DNA of 64,000 nt from CBDEFX01 sp965237635. GTDB lineage: Bacteria > Chloroflexota > Dehalococcoidia > Lucifugimonadales > CAUZJF01. Positions within the stretch are counted from its first letter, which is position 1; each line of letters starts with the position of its first letter. A program made the translations under genes and the position numbers. The stretch is from positions 62,001 through 126,000 of the forward strand of contig CBDEFX010000001.1 in assembly GCA_965237635.1 (NCBI GenBank), read 5' to 3'. This document shows positions 43,784 to 52,848 of the stretch, piece by piece. Below the pieces are notes generated by a model that was given only the letters and a program-made list of their open reading frames with translations, searched no databases and had not been told where the DNA came from.

Positions 43784-45029
43784 CTACGGTGCGATAGGCT
43801 CGACTTCAGCAAGACGTCGGTGGAGGAACCCTCGCTCGGACGCGTTCTCGGACAGCGCCAGCGCCCGGCGGTACGCGTCAGCCGCCTCATCGTACCGCCC
43901 TAGCCTGCGCAGCAGGTCTGCTCGGCTGGAGTGGAACCACCTGTACCCGTCGAGGGCGTCTGAGACCTCAGCCCGGTCGATCAGCTCTAGTCCTTTCGCG
44001 GGCCCTTCGGCCATCGCGACAGCGACGGACCGGTTGAGCTCGACAACGGGCGAGGGGTTGATCTCGGCGAGGCGGCCGTAGAGCGCAGCTATCTTGGTCC
44101 AATTAGTCTGTTCGGCGGCCGGGGCTTGAGCGTGCAATGCCGCTATTGCACCCTGCATCTGGTAGGGGCCCGGGTTACCGGAGCGCAGGGCGCGTTCCAC
44201 CAGCCTCACGCCCTCCTTTATCTTCACCCCATCCCACAAAGAGCGGACCTGGTCCTCCAGCAGAACCGGCTCGCCGTTTCCGTCGACGCGAGCGTTCCGC
44301 CGGGAGTCCTAGAGCAGCATCAGGGCCAGCAGACCGATCGCCTCCGGCTCATCAGGCATCAGCTTCACCAGTAGGCGTCCGAGACGTACCGCCTCGGAGC
44401 ATAGGTCGTGGCGGACCAGATCGTCGCCCGCACTGGCCGAGTAACCCTCATTGAATACGAGGTAGACGACCGCTAGCACTGCGGACAAGCGGTCGGGAAG
44501 AAGGTGGTCCGACGGCACGCGGTAAGGGATGCCCGCGTCCCGGATCTTGCGCTTCGCCCGCACGAGCCTCTGGGCGAGCGTCGGCTCGGGCACAAGGAAC
44601 GCGGTCGCGATCTCCGGTGTGGTGAGGCCTCCAACGGTCCTCAGAGTCAGCGCGACTCGTGCCTCGAGGGACAGGGCCGGATGGCAACATGTGAAGATCA
44701 GCCGAAGCCAGTCGTCCTGTAGTGAAGAGTCCCCATCGTCCTCTAACATTTCGAACTCTTCTTGGCCCGTTGCGTCCGGCCTGTCGATCGCTGCATATTT
44801 TTCAGCCCGGACTCGTTCACGACGCCGGCCGTCAATCGCCTTGCGCTTGGCTGTAGTGGTGATCCAGGCCGCCGGGTTGTCCGGCAAGCCCCCGCTCGGC
44901 CAGCGGTCAACGGCTACCACGAACGCCTCTTGAATGGCCTCCTCCGCAGTGTCAAAGTCGCCGAAGGTCCGGACCAGCGATGCGAAGACGCGTCCGTACT
45001 CCTCTCGGCAGCTTGTGAAGCGGTGGTCA
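43784..45029 (-). pseudogene. ECF42-type sigma factor with TPR-like C-terminus, decayed
   Basis: Two collinear parts are separated by a TAG at 44311-44309. The first (…VAVDRWPSGGLPDNPAAWITTT, SLEARVALTLRTVGGLTTPE, ATAFLVPEPTLAQRLVRAKR) is sigma-70 regions 2 and 4. The second (SRADLLRRLGRYDEAADAYR) is the TPR-like tail of ECF42. The context ALMLL|DSRRNARVD suggests Gln or His at the TAG. The 5' end is also damaged: ATG 45029 gives MTTASQAAER, then a short deletion shifts to REEYGRVFASLVRTFGDFDT. It is adjacent to a YCII/DGPF gene, the usual ECF42 partner. It is probably non-functional. Confidence 0.85.
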
Positions 45030-45043
45030 TGGCCGGCAAGATA

Positions 45044-45081
45044 TCCATTTAGGGGCCCGGTGACACTGGGCCCCTAAAATG
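45044..45081. terminator. Strong hairpin between the YCII and ECF42 genes
   Basis: Arms CCATTTA-GGGGCCC (45044-45057) and GGGCCCC-TAAAATGG (45067-45081) enclose a 9-nt loop, giving a stem of 14 pairs with one bulge. It lies just after the YCII stop on the minus strand. It could be a terminator/attenuator, or a dispersed palindrome; there is no classical T-tract. Confidence 0.5.
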
Positions 45082-45096
45082 GATGGCGCAACATGC

Positions 45097-45462
45097 CTAC
45101 TGCTGCTGCTCGAACACCTGGATGGGCCGGACTTCCACCGCCCCACCCCACGGAATGTTCGGCATCTTCGCTGCCCACTCGAGGGCCTCGTCCAGGTCCT
45201 TTACATCGATCAGGTAGTACCAGCCCAGCTGCTCTTTGGTCTCGGCGAACGGGCCGTCGGAGGTCATGGCCTGACCGTCCTTGCCTCGAACCGTCGTGGC
45301 CATCGCGGTCGGCTGCAGGGCATTGCCGCTGACGACCTTTACCGCCGCCTTGAGCTGTTCGTCGTACTGGAACCACGTGCCCATCAGCGCTTCGTAGTCA
45401 GGTGAAGACTGCATCTCCTCCTGAGCCTTCTCGTCTCCGTAGATCGCCAACAGATATTCCAT
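45097..45462 (-). CDS. YCII/DGPF-domain protein
   Basis: From ATG 45462 (AGGAGG site 7 nt upstream) the protein is 121 residues, MEYLLAIYGDEKAQEEM. It has the signature TSDGPFAETKEQLGWYYLID and ends EVRPIQVFEQQ. DGPF/YCII proteins are ferredoxin-like dimers, often encoded next to ECF41/ECF42 sigma factors and probably linked to their regulation or stress targets. The sigma factor downstream is broken, so this gene may be orphaned. The earlier ATG at 45528 would add 22 residues unlike the family. Confidence 0.88.
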   Translation of the reverse strand: MEYLLAIYGDEKAQEEMQSSPDYEALMGTWFQYDEQLKAAVKVVSGNALQPTAMATTVRGKDGQAMTSDGPFAETKEQLGWYYLIDVKDLDEALEWAAKMPNIPWGGAVEVRPIQVFEQQQ

Positions 45463-45579
45463 AACTACCTCCTCGCGGGTTGAATTTTCCGGCGCATCCG
45501 GCCGGTCTACTATTACGACGAACGGCACGCCACAAAATCGACACTTCGAGTAAATAGATCAGGAGGACGGGGAGTTTAC

Positions 45580-46338
45580 CTAGGGAGAGGCGGCGGCGAG
45601 CTTCTCCATAAAGGACTTCGCGCCGGCGGCGAGCCAGTGAGTCCAGAGGACCTGGAAGAAGCGAACGCCCCCAGCGATATGGCCCGCGAGGTTGGCGTCA
45701 GTGCCCACGGCCCCGGCCACTCGTCCAGATTTGTTTATCTGGTCAACAGCCCGAAGCAGCGTGGCCTTCACGTCGGGGTGGGTCGGCTGGCCGGGGAGGC
45801 CCATGCTCTGGGCCAGGTCTCCCTGCGCAACGAAGAACACGTCGATATTGTCGACCTCCAGGATCTCAGTGAGGTTGTCGACGGCCACGATATCCTCTAT
45901 TAGCACCATGACGAACGTCTCGTCGTTGGCCTTGGCGTAGTAGTCCTCGACCCCGATGCCCTGTCGGCCGGTCGTGATTCCCCGCGCGCCCAGAGGATGG
46001 AACTTCGCCGCGTCGACCACCGCGCGGGCCTCCTCAGCGGTGTTGACGTGGGGCACCGCGATGCCCTGGGCACCAACGTCCAAGGTCCGATAGATGACGC
46101 CAGCCAGATTGAGATTCACCCGCGCCAGGGAGGCCACGCCCCAAAGGTCGCAGGCCCGGGTCAGATGAGGAAGGTCGCCGTAGTCGATCGGGCCGTGCTC
46201 TCCCTCGATCCACATAGCATCGAACCCAAGGGGTCCAAGGAACTCGATCAGGTCAGCGGTCATGTACCCGGAGGCCGCCGTCGCGATGCCTCCCTCTTTG
46301 AGCTTGTGCTTCAGTCTGTTTCTGCGAAGCTCCGCCAT
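45580..46338 (-). CDS. HpcH/HpaI-type aldolase (2-oxo-acid aldolase)
   Basis: This 252-residue TIM-barrel class II aldolase has DAMWIEGEHGPIDYGDL near residue 38, QGIAVPHVNTAEEARAVVDA, and the phosphate or substrate loop GARGITTGRQGIG. Metal-site Glu and Asp lie in VMVLIEDIVAV and FVAQGDLAQSMG. The family cleaves 4-hydroxy-2-oxo acids to pyruvate plus an aldehyde in aromatic or sugar-acid catabolism. The exact substrate is unknown. A GGAGGAGA site precedes ATG 46338. Confidence 0.9.
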   Translation of the reverse strand: MAELRRNRLKHKLKEGGIATAASGYMTADLIEFLGPLGFDAMWIEGEHGPIDYGDLPHLTRACDLWGVASLARVNLNLAGVIYRTLDVGAQGIAVPHVNTAEEARAVVDAAKFHPLGARGITTGRQGIGVEDYYAKANDETFVMVLIEDIVAVDNLTEILEVDNIDVFFVAQGDLAQSMGLPGQPTHPDVKATLLRAVDQINKSGRVAGAVGTDANLAGHIAGGVRFFQVLWTHWLAAGAKSFMEKLAAASP

Positions 46339-46867
46339 CTCTCCTCCTGCTCACCAGCCTGGACTTGTAGCTATGTGTCTCCTCGGGGCCACGCAATTAT
46401 ATGGCCGCCGTTCGAGGCCGTCAATTTGAGGCGGGGCAAATTCAAGGTCGTTACGAGAGGGTCCCTCGAGTAGTCCCGATGCGGCATCGGGACTACTCGG
46501 GATATACGGTTGATGGAGGGCCTTGCTTCCGCATACCCCGAGTAGACGCCCCCGGCGTCGTATCGAAGCGCCTGCCCTGAGCATATCGGGATATGCAGCT
46601 GGTGGAGAGCTTTCCTCCGGAATTACCCATATCAAGCTGCCTGGACCCAAGTAACGCACCATCCTCGACGAGAGCCATCGTAGTATCACTCACGGATGCC
46701 GTCAACCATCCAATCAAGCTCACAAAACCATCTCTTGGCGTGGTGAGTTAGCGGCCCCAGGCAGCGGAGGTGGCTCTCACCACGTTTGCACTCCCTTCAA
46801 ACTCCTCCGGACACGCACCTCGCCCTTGGTTGCCTCTCTTCACCTCTGATGACCTCAAGGATAATCG
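46339..46867. other. Gene-free stretch with dispersed-repeat unit
   Basis: It holds one copy of the 89-90-bp repeat unit described at 50091-50580 (about 46497-46620) preceded by a TCCCGATGCGGCATCGGGA palindrome. A 76-residue minus-strand ORF at 46493-46723 overlaps the repeat and has no convincing family. The right part (46740-46867) is the outer end of the IS1380-like host element. Confidence 0.5.
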
Positions 46868-47837
46868 CTACCCTGGTGCTGGATGGAGCCCGGCGATACG
46901 CTCCAACACTTGCCGGAATACCTCCCGGGACACTGCCACCTCAGCAAGCTGAAACACCAACCTCCTGGCATGCCGCACCAGACGTCCACCCATCTTGATG
47001 AGCTTGGTCTGCACGCTTCGCAGTGACCAGTGTTTCACTGACTCTGGCAAAGTCAGCCTTCTCATGAAGTTGCCCAGGTTGTAGGCCAGCACAAACAGCC
47101 ACAGCCTCACCTGGTTAGCAACGAACCTGTGACACGAGAGCCGCGTCCAGTTCAGGGCGTATTTACCTTCCTTGATCCATTGCTCGGCCATGCCCCGCCC
47201 GTTGTAGAAGTGGGTTACGCCTGCCGGCGGTAGGTTGAGGTTGGTGACGACGAACCCGACCCTCGGGAATAGCTCACCCTGGTGCCACTCCACCTTGGCG
47301 ACCACACGCCGGGGAATGTCCCAGCTCTGGGCCTGGTAAACGAAGTCGTGATACCGGACTACGGGCTTCTTAGGCGGCCTGCCCACGGGCCGCTTCAGTA
47401 GGTGCCGGATGTTTCGTTGTAATACCTCGTTGGCCGGAAGCCGCATAGCGTAGCCAGTGTCCCTTGACTCCAGGTACTCGTACACCTCGGGCTTGGCAAA
47501 GGCAGCATCGGCCCGGAACAGCAGCCGGACTCCTTTCTCCTGGTATCGCTTCACGACTGGCTCCAGAACCTCCCGCCACCGCTCAGCGCTGTGGACGTTG
47601 CCCGGGCGAAGCATTGCACCTTCGCAATCTCCGAAATGGTTGAACAGGAAGAGCGGGTGATAACATACGGACTCGAAGTGGCCGTTGTAGGCGACTCCCT
47701 CTTGCTGCCCATGCACCGGGCTTTCAGAGCTGTCCATGTCTAGGATAACTCGCTGGTGAGATGTCTGGGCCATAGCCCTGTCCACCCACTCAACATTCAG
47801 GCGCGCAAGCCCATCCAGGTTCTCCTCTTCGGTTAAC

Positions 47838-49557
47838 ACCGAATCCACCGAAGGACACCGATGGACGGCGTGAGGAAAGTGGAAGGGGGGTGAGGGAGCT
47901 ACAGGGGAAATAGCCTGGGTTCCATTTGGGGTAGGGAGGTCGGCGGACGGTCTTCATCGCCGCACAGGGGCCCCTATGGCCGTCTGCGGGAGCTGCGATG
48001 CGCGGGATGGCGAGAGAATACGCAGCAGGGAACTCTCTCGGACCGGGCTGGCACGAGTCTGCGGGGATCTTCGGTTGTCCGGTGGGTGGGTCGGTCGCCG
48101 ACGGTGCCGTCAGGCCGGGAGTGGAATGGCTCGCAGCCGGGCCAAGGCACGGCTGAACTTCTCAGCCCAAGGCCAGCGATCCGGAAGATGCAGGGTCAAC
48201 CGGCGTGCCGAGCGGGTGAGCCGTCCGGCCAGGGAGAAGAACCGCCGCCGGAGGGTCTTGGTGGTGGCTATCCGCTCTCCCAGACCGATCCGCGCCGTCC
48301 AGCGGGCCAGGTTGTGGGCCATCGTCTGGACGGCCAGCCAGGCGCCGTTGGCGGCGAAGCGGCCCGAGGGGAGATGGTTCAGCCCGACGCCGTACTTGAG
48401 GTCGCGTATGGCATTCTCGATCTCGGCGTGGCGGCGATGGTCAGCCTCCAGTTCGAGCAACTCCCCGTCCCGGTCGGTGATGAAGCCATGATAGCTGTAT
48501 TTGGCGAAGAGGGCCAGTTGGGAACCGGGCGTCGGCTTCACCCGCCGGACGATGAGCCGTACCGGCGCGGCGTCCGCCTCGGCCTGGAAGGGGGTGCAGG
48601 TGGTCTCGGCCACATCGGCGGCACCGTCCATCCAGTAAGGAATCGGCGTCCAGGCATCTTCGGGTATCGCCTCGATGAGATTGTGCAGGCTTTTGTGCTG
48701 GCGGATGGTGATGGAGAAGCGGACATCCATCTTGCGGCAGACGGATACCACGCCATGAGTGTAGAACCCGCTGTCGGCCCGTAGCGTGAGTCGTCCGTCG
48801 GCCCCGGCGTAGCGCACCCGTCCCACCGTCTCCCGCAGGAAGTGGGCGGCGCCGCGGGCGGTGTTGGCCCGGCCCTCGCGCAGCCGGGACATCAGCACGT
48901 CTCCGGTGCCGGCGGCGATGGCCGGCAGCGGGTGGTAGCCCCGCTTGCCGGTATAGCCGTGGTGGCGGGCGCCCTCCTTGGCCAGTCCGTAGGTCTCGCA
49001 GATGGTGGAGTCCAGGTCAATGGTCAGGGGCCCGTCGCCGGGTCCCGCCCCGGCCTGCCAAGCCCGGGCCAGCAACTCGCGGCTCACCCGGTCGAGTTGA
49101 CGGACGTGGCCCCACCGGAAGCTGCGCAGGAAGGTGCCCAGGGTGGATGGCGCCTTGACCGTGCCGCCCAGGGTGCAGACCGTCCCCCCGGTGCGCAACA
49201 CATCGGCGTCGTCAATGCAGTCGCCCCCAGCCAGCGCAGACGCCACCAGCGTCATCATCTTGTCGCTCGTGTTCGCCCGCCCCGGGGCATCGCCCAGGTC
49301 GAGGCGCTGCCGGACGAGTTCGGCAGGCCGAGGTGCCGCGCCAGGGTGGCCGGAAGGAGCAGCCCGGCATTGGCCACCAAGCGGCGGTCGTCGAAGGTGA
49401 TTTGGATCCGGTCGGGGTGGTTGCGTGGCAGCATCTATTGGGTGCTCCTTTTCCGGGGCCGTTTTTTTTGCTACAAAACCATTATCCCAGAAGCACAGGA
49501 GCGCCTTCTTGCCGCCTCAGGACGCTAACCCGACGCCCTCCTTCGGTGGATTCGGGG
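47838..49557 (-). mobile_element. IS1380-family element, copy C (nested)
   Basis: This 1720-bp element has the CCGAATCCACCGAAGGA inverted repeats and direct repeats TAAC at 47834-47837 and 49558-49561. It is inserted into the transposase gene of another IS1380-family element and is almost identical to copy B. Confidence 0.9.
48110..49434 (-). pseudogene. IS1380 transposase, copy C (N-terminal frameshift)
   Basis: The expected ATG is at 49434 (MLPRNHPDRIQITFDDRRL). One G is missing near 49322 relative to copies A and B (TTCGGGCAGG reads TTCGGCAGG), which shifts the first ~37 codons out of frame. The remaining ORF begins at codon 59 (49258) and encodes a full DDE core and C-terminus. Because B is broken near the end and C near the start, neither makes a complete protein as read. 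Confidence 0.85.
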
Positions 49558-50090
49558 TAACACCTCAGTCTCAAATCGGCTCATAGTGTTGGTGTTGGCT
49601 GCCTGCTTATCAGTACCTTGCCACCCGACGATGACACGCATAGCCGGGTCTTGGGCAAGCCGTTCAGCGTCGTTGGTGTCCTCGTAGCCAGCGAGACGGC
49701 TATACACCGATTGTCTGAGCAAGGGCAACAGCCGGTGTTGCACATTGCGGCCGGCACGGCTTTCATGGATATAATCGTTGGCTGTCTCTGTGAGCCCCAG
49801 AGCGGCATCAAGCTCGCGGCATGCCAGGAGTCCGGCGTCCGAGGTGATGGTAGCGCCACGAAAATCCAGGCGGACTCTGCGGTCGAATTGGAGCTTCAAA
49901 GGGGTGTCGGAGCTTTCACCCATTGGGTGCCTCCAGCGAGATTGCGGTATCCAGAACTAGACCCGCTAGCTCGGCCAGTCTAGCACCCACACTGCCCATA
50001 ATGCCCAGGTATGCGGCTCAAATAGGCAGCACTCTTACCGGATTACGACGCTCCCACGCGGCTGATCTGGGAAATGTGGGTTCCTTCCGC

Positions 50091-50580
50091 ATACCCCGAG
50101 TAGACGCCCCCGGCGTCGTATCGAAGCGCCTGCCCTGAGCATATCGGGACATACGGCTGGTAGAGGGCTTTGCTTCTGTATACCCCGAGTAGACGCGCCC
50201 CGGCGTCGCATCGAGGGGCTTGCCCTGAGCATATCGGGATATACGGCTGGTAGAGGGCTTTGCTTCCGCATACCCCGAGTAGGCGCGCCCCGGCGTCGTA
50301 TCGAGGGGCCTGTCCTGAGCATATCGGAATATTCGGCTGGTGAGGGCCTTTCTTCCGCATACCCCGAGTAGACGCGCCCCGGCGTCGTATCGAGGGGCCT
50401 GTCCTGAGCATATCGGAATATTCGGCTGGTGAGGGCCTTTCTTCCGCATACCCCGAGTAGACGCGCCCCGGCGTCGTATCGAGGGGCTGCCCTGAGCACA
50501 TCGGGATATGCGGCTGGTAGAGGGCTTTTTTCCGCATTCCCCGGGTAAACGCGCCCCGGCGTCGTATCGAGGGGCCTGCC
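50091..50580. repeat. Tandem array of a 89-90-bp unit (about six copies)
   Basis: The landmark ATACCCCGAG starts at 50091, 50180, 50270, 50359 and 50448, with a variant (ATTCCCCGGG) at 50536, so the period is 89-90 bp. Each unit carries GGCGTCGTATCGAGGGGC and a CTGAGCATATCGG...ATACGGCTGGT part. Single diverged copies lie near 46497, 51371 and 60605. Units differ by a few substitutions and have no unique spacers. Long minus-strand ORFs through the array exist only because 90 is a multiple of three. Confidence 0.8.
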
Positions 50581-50700
50581 GTCAGCGAAGTAGAAAGGTC
50601 AAACTACAGTTCAGCAAACAAGATACTAAAAGTGAACTGGTTCATAAATTGGGGCGAATAGCTGGACAACATGTCGACGGTGTATATAGCATGACCTGAT

Positions 50701-51223
50701 CCAAATGGTGCATCGTATCTTCCGAAACAAAATTCTGCCAACGTTGTGGACACCGGCTTTCGCTCAAAGAGATCGAAAGCAAGCAGAGGCCCTACTGCTC
50801 CAGCTGCGGCTATATCGCCTTCGCGGACCCAAAGCTGGCCGCCGTAGTCCTGGCGACTATGGACGGCAAGCTGGTGATGGTGAGGCAGGGCATCGAGCCG
50901 GCGATGGGCGATGGGCCTTCCCGTCAGGCTATGTCGACCGTGGCGAGGCGGTGGCGGACGCCGCGGTCCGAGAGGTCATGGAGGAGACCGGGCTCGACGT
51001 TCGGCTGACCGCTTTCGTCGGACTCTACTCCAGCAGCGGTAGCGTAGTAGTCCTGGCGGTGTACTCGGCTGAAGTGGTAGGAGGGAGCCTGCGGCCCGGA
51101 GGAGACGCTCGAGAGACGGCACTGTTCGACCCTGAAGCCCTTCCCCCGCTGCCGTTCCCACACGACGACCAGATCATCGCCGATTGGCGGAGCGTCACTG
51201 GTAAGAAAAACTCTCCTCGTTGA
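50701..51223 (+). pseudogene. Nudix hydrolase with zinc ribbon, frameshifted
   Basis: One frame holds a zinc ribbon (CQRCGHRLSL ... YCSSCGYIAF) and the start of a Nudix domain, ADPKLAAVVLATMDGKLVMV. Near 50905 a C appears to be lost, and a second frame continues with RWAFPSGYVDRGEAVADAAVREVMEETGLD. This is the Nudix box G-x5-E-x7-R-E-x2-E-E-x-G-x. The first frame has no start codon after the repeat array, so the 5' end is also affected. The original resembles NudC-like/NADH-pyrophosphatase-type enzymes. Read-level checking of the frameshift is needed. Confidence 0.78.
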
Positions 51224-51551
51224 GCAGCTCTGACGGCGTCAGGTACTCCTTCCGGAACATCGGTGCACGATATTTCCCCACGAGCTCCCTGGCCTGCACT
51301 TTAGTCGACCACAGGTCCGCTTCAATCTCGACATCTCACCCTGCTCAGCGTTCGAACGGACTGGCCCCTCGATACGTCCCCGATACCGAATCGAGACTAC
51401 TCGAGGTATACGGAGAGCAATAGCCTTTCCCCCGCAGCCGGGTCCCGGGTAGCCCGTAGAGCGTATCGAGGGTGAACGTGAGTCGTCGAGGAACACCCCA
51501 GGTCGGTTGGTATATAATCGCGCTGCCCGAAACCGAGGACAAGGCCAGCGT
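51224..51551. other. Gap with a dispersed-repeat copy
   Basis: I see no gene. At about 51371-51435 lies one diverged unit of the 89-90-bp repeat (CCCCGATACCGAATCGAGACTACTCGAGGTATACGG...). The last ~40 bases would hold the promoter and leader of the glycerate kinase gene. Confidence 0.5.
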
Positions 51552-52694
51552 ATGAAGATCGTCATCGCCCCCCAGGCGTTCAAGGGAAGCATATCCGCCC
51601 TCGAAGCCGCCAGCGCAATGAGCGAGGGCGTCCGCCGCGTCTTGAGCGATGCCGAGACCGTCCTAGTACCCGTGGCCGACGGGGGTGACGGGACGCTCGA
51701 GACGTTGGTCGAGAGCACCGGTGGTGAGGTCCGCAGCTCGGAGGTCACTGGCCCTCTCGGCGAGCCGGTGACCGCCGAATGGGGGGCCCTGGGCGACGGC
51801 CACACGGCCGTCGTCGAGATGGCGCGTACCTCGGGCCTGGCGCTGGTCCCGATCGAGAAACGCGACCCCCTAGTGACGACCACATACGGACTCGGCGAGG
51901 CGATCGGGCAAGCGCTGGACGCCGGGTTCCGCAGTTTTATCGTCGGCATCGGCGGCAGCGCCACCAATGACGGGGGCGCGGGGATGGCCCAGGCGTTGGG
52001 GATACGCCTGGTCGACTCAGACGGGCGGCAGTTGCCGTACGGGGGCGCGGCCCTGGCCCGACTGGACCGAATAGACATGGACGACCTGGATAGCCGCGTC
52101 CGAGAGTCGGAGTTCTCGGTAGCCAGCGACGTGAACAACCCGCTCACAGGCCCGGAAGGCGCGTCTGCCGTATATGGCCCGCAAAAGGGGGCGACACCCG
52201 AGATGGTGGCCCAACTGGACGCCGCGCTCGGGCACCTGGCCGAGGTCGTAAAAAGGGACCTGGGGATCGAGATCGACGATGTCCCTGGAGCCGGTGCGGC
52301 CGGCGGGCTTGGTGGCGGCCTCATTGCCTTTCTCAACGAGCGTCTGCGGCCCGGCGTCGACATCGTGCTCGACGCGGTGGGGCTGGACGGGCACCTTGAC
52401 GGCGCCGACCTGGTGATCACGGGCGAGGGGCAGCTCGATTTCCAGACGGTGTACAACAAGGCCCCGATCGGCGTGGCTTGGAGAGCGAAGGCCAGAGGAA
52501 TCCCGGTGGTCGCGATCTCAGGCTCTCTCGGCCGGGGGTTCTCCGACGTGCACGAGCAAGGCATCGACGCTGTGCTGGCCATCACGTCAGCGCCGATGAC
52601 TTTGGAGGAGTCGACCGAGCGTGCCACAGAGCTCGTCGCGGCGGCAACCGAACAGGCTCTACGGATCATGGAGGTCGGGGGTCGGGTGTTCTGA
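51552..52694 (+). CDS. Glycerate 2-kinase (GarK/GlxK family)
   Basis: From ATG 51552 (MKIVIAPQAFKGSISALEAA) the protein is 380 residues, the normal family size; ATG 51507 would add a non-family tail. It carries PVADGGDGTLETLVESTGG, GIGGSATNDGGAGMAQALG and VITGEGQLDFQTVYNKAPIGVA. These place it in the glycerate kinase type 1 family, which makes 2-phosphoglycerate from D-glycerate with ATP. Likely part of glyoxylate or serine-type carbon use. No partner gene is adjacent. Confidence 0.92.
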   Translation: MKIVIAPQAFKGSISALEAASAMSEGVRRVLSDAETVLVPVADGGDGTLETLVESTGGEVRSSEVTGPLGEPVTAEWGALGDGHTAVVEMARTSGLALVPIEKRDPLVTTTYGLGEAIGQALDAGFRSFIVGIGGSATNDGGAGMAQALGIRLVDSDGRQLPYGGAALARLDRIDMDDLDSRVRESEFSVASDVNNPLTGPEGASAVYGPQKGATPEMVAQLDAALGHLAEVVKRDLGIEIDDVPGAGAAGGLGGGLIAFLNERLRPGVDIVLDAVGLDGHLDGADLVITGEGQLDFQTVYNKAPIGVAWRAKARGIPVVAISGSLGRGFSDVHEQGIDAVLAITSAPMTLEESTERATELVAAATEQALRIMEVGGRVF

Positions 52695-52715
52695 GCGCAG
52701 TCTAACTCATACGGA

Positions 52716-52736
52716 GGGCGGGTTTGAAACCCGCCC
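52716..52736. repeat. Palindrome GGGCGGGTTTGAAACCCGCCC
   Basis: A perfect palindrome just after the glycerate kinase gene. A near-identical one lies at 58522-58540. It is a dispersed repeat and may also act as a terminator hairpin. Confidence 0.6.
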
Positions 52737-52848
52737 CTACAAAACGCGAAAGCCAATCTGCAATCGAAGGGCCCGTCCAGACCGGCCTTCCCTTGTTCGG
52801 CGTACGTAGCGCTGCTATACTTTCGAGCGGCGATCGATCGGACTCCTA

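Larger units (their letters stand above)
46868..49923 (-). pseudogene. IS1380-family (second subgroup) transposase split by IS1380 copy C
   Basis: The N-terminal part (49923 down to 49562) reads LKLQFDRRVRLDFRGATITSD ... LLRQSVYSRLAGYEDTND ... SRFETEVL. After the 1720-bp nested element the frame resumes (47833 down to 46868) with TEEENLDGLARLNVEW, then ILDMDSSESPVHGQQEG, LLFRADAAFAKPEVYEYL and the C-terminal NWTRLSCHRFVANQVRLWLF. Joined, it is a full-length IS1380-type DDE transposase of a subgroup distinct from copies A-D. It was presumably active until the insertion. Its inverted repeats were not resolved. Confidence 0.88.

Noticed and set aside
46493..46723. 76-residue minus-strand ORF with a faint TsaB-like start
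   Set aside because: Its second half lies in the dispersed repeat unit and no conserved motif follows.
50043..50537. Regular repeats resembling a CRISPR array, and a 164-residue minus-strand ORF with 30-residue repeats
   Set aside because: The whole 89-90-bp unit is repeated, with no unique spacers and no cas genes; the ORF exists only because the period is a multiple of three.
51239..52756. 505-residue minus-strand ORF
   Set aside because: It is antisense to the clear glycerate kinase gene, Ser/Pro/Arg-rich, and has no family likeness.
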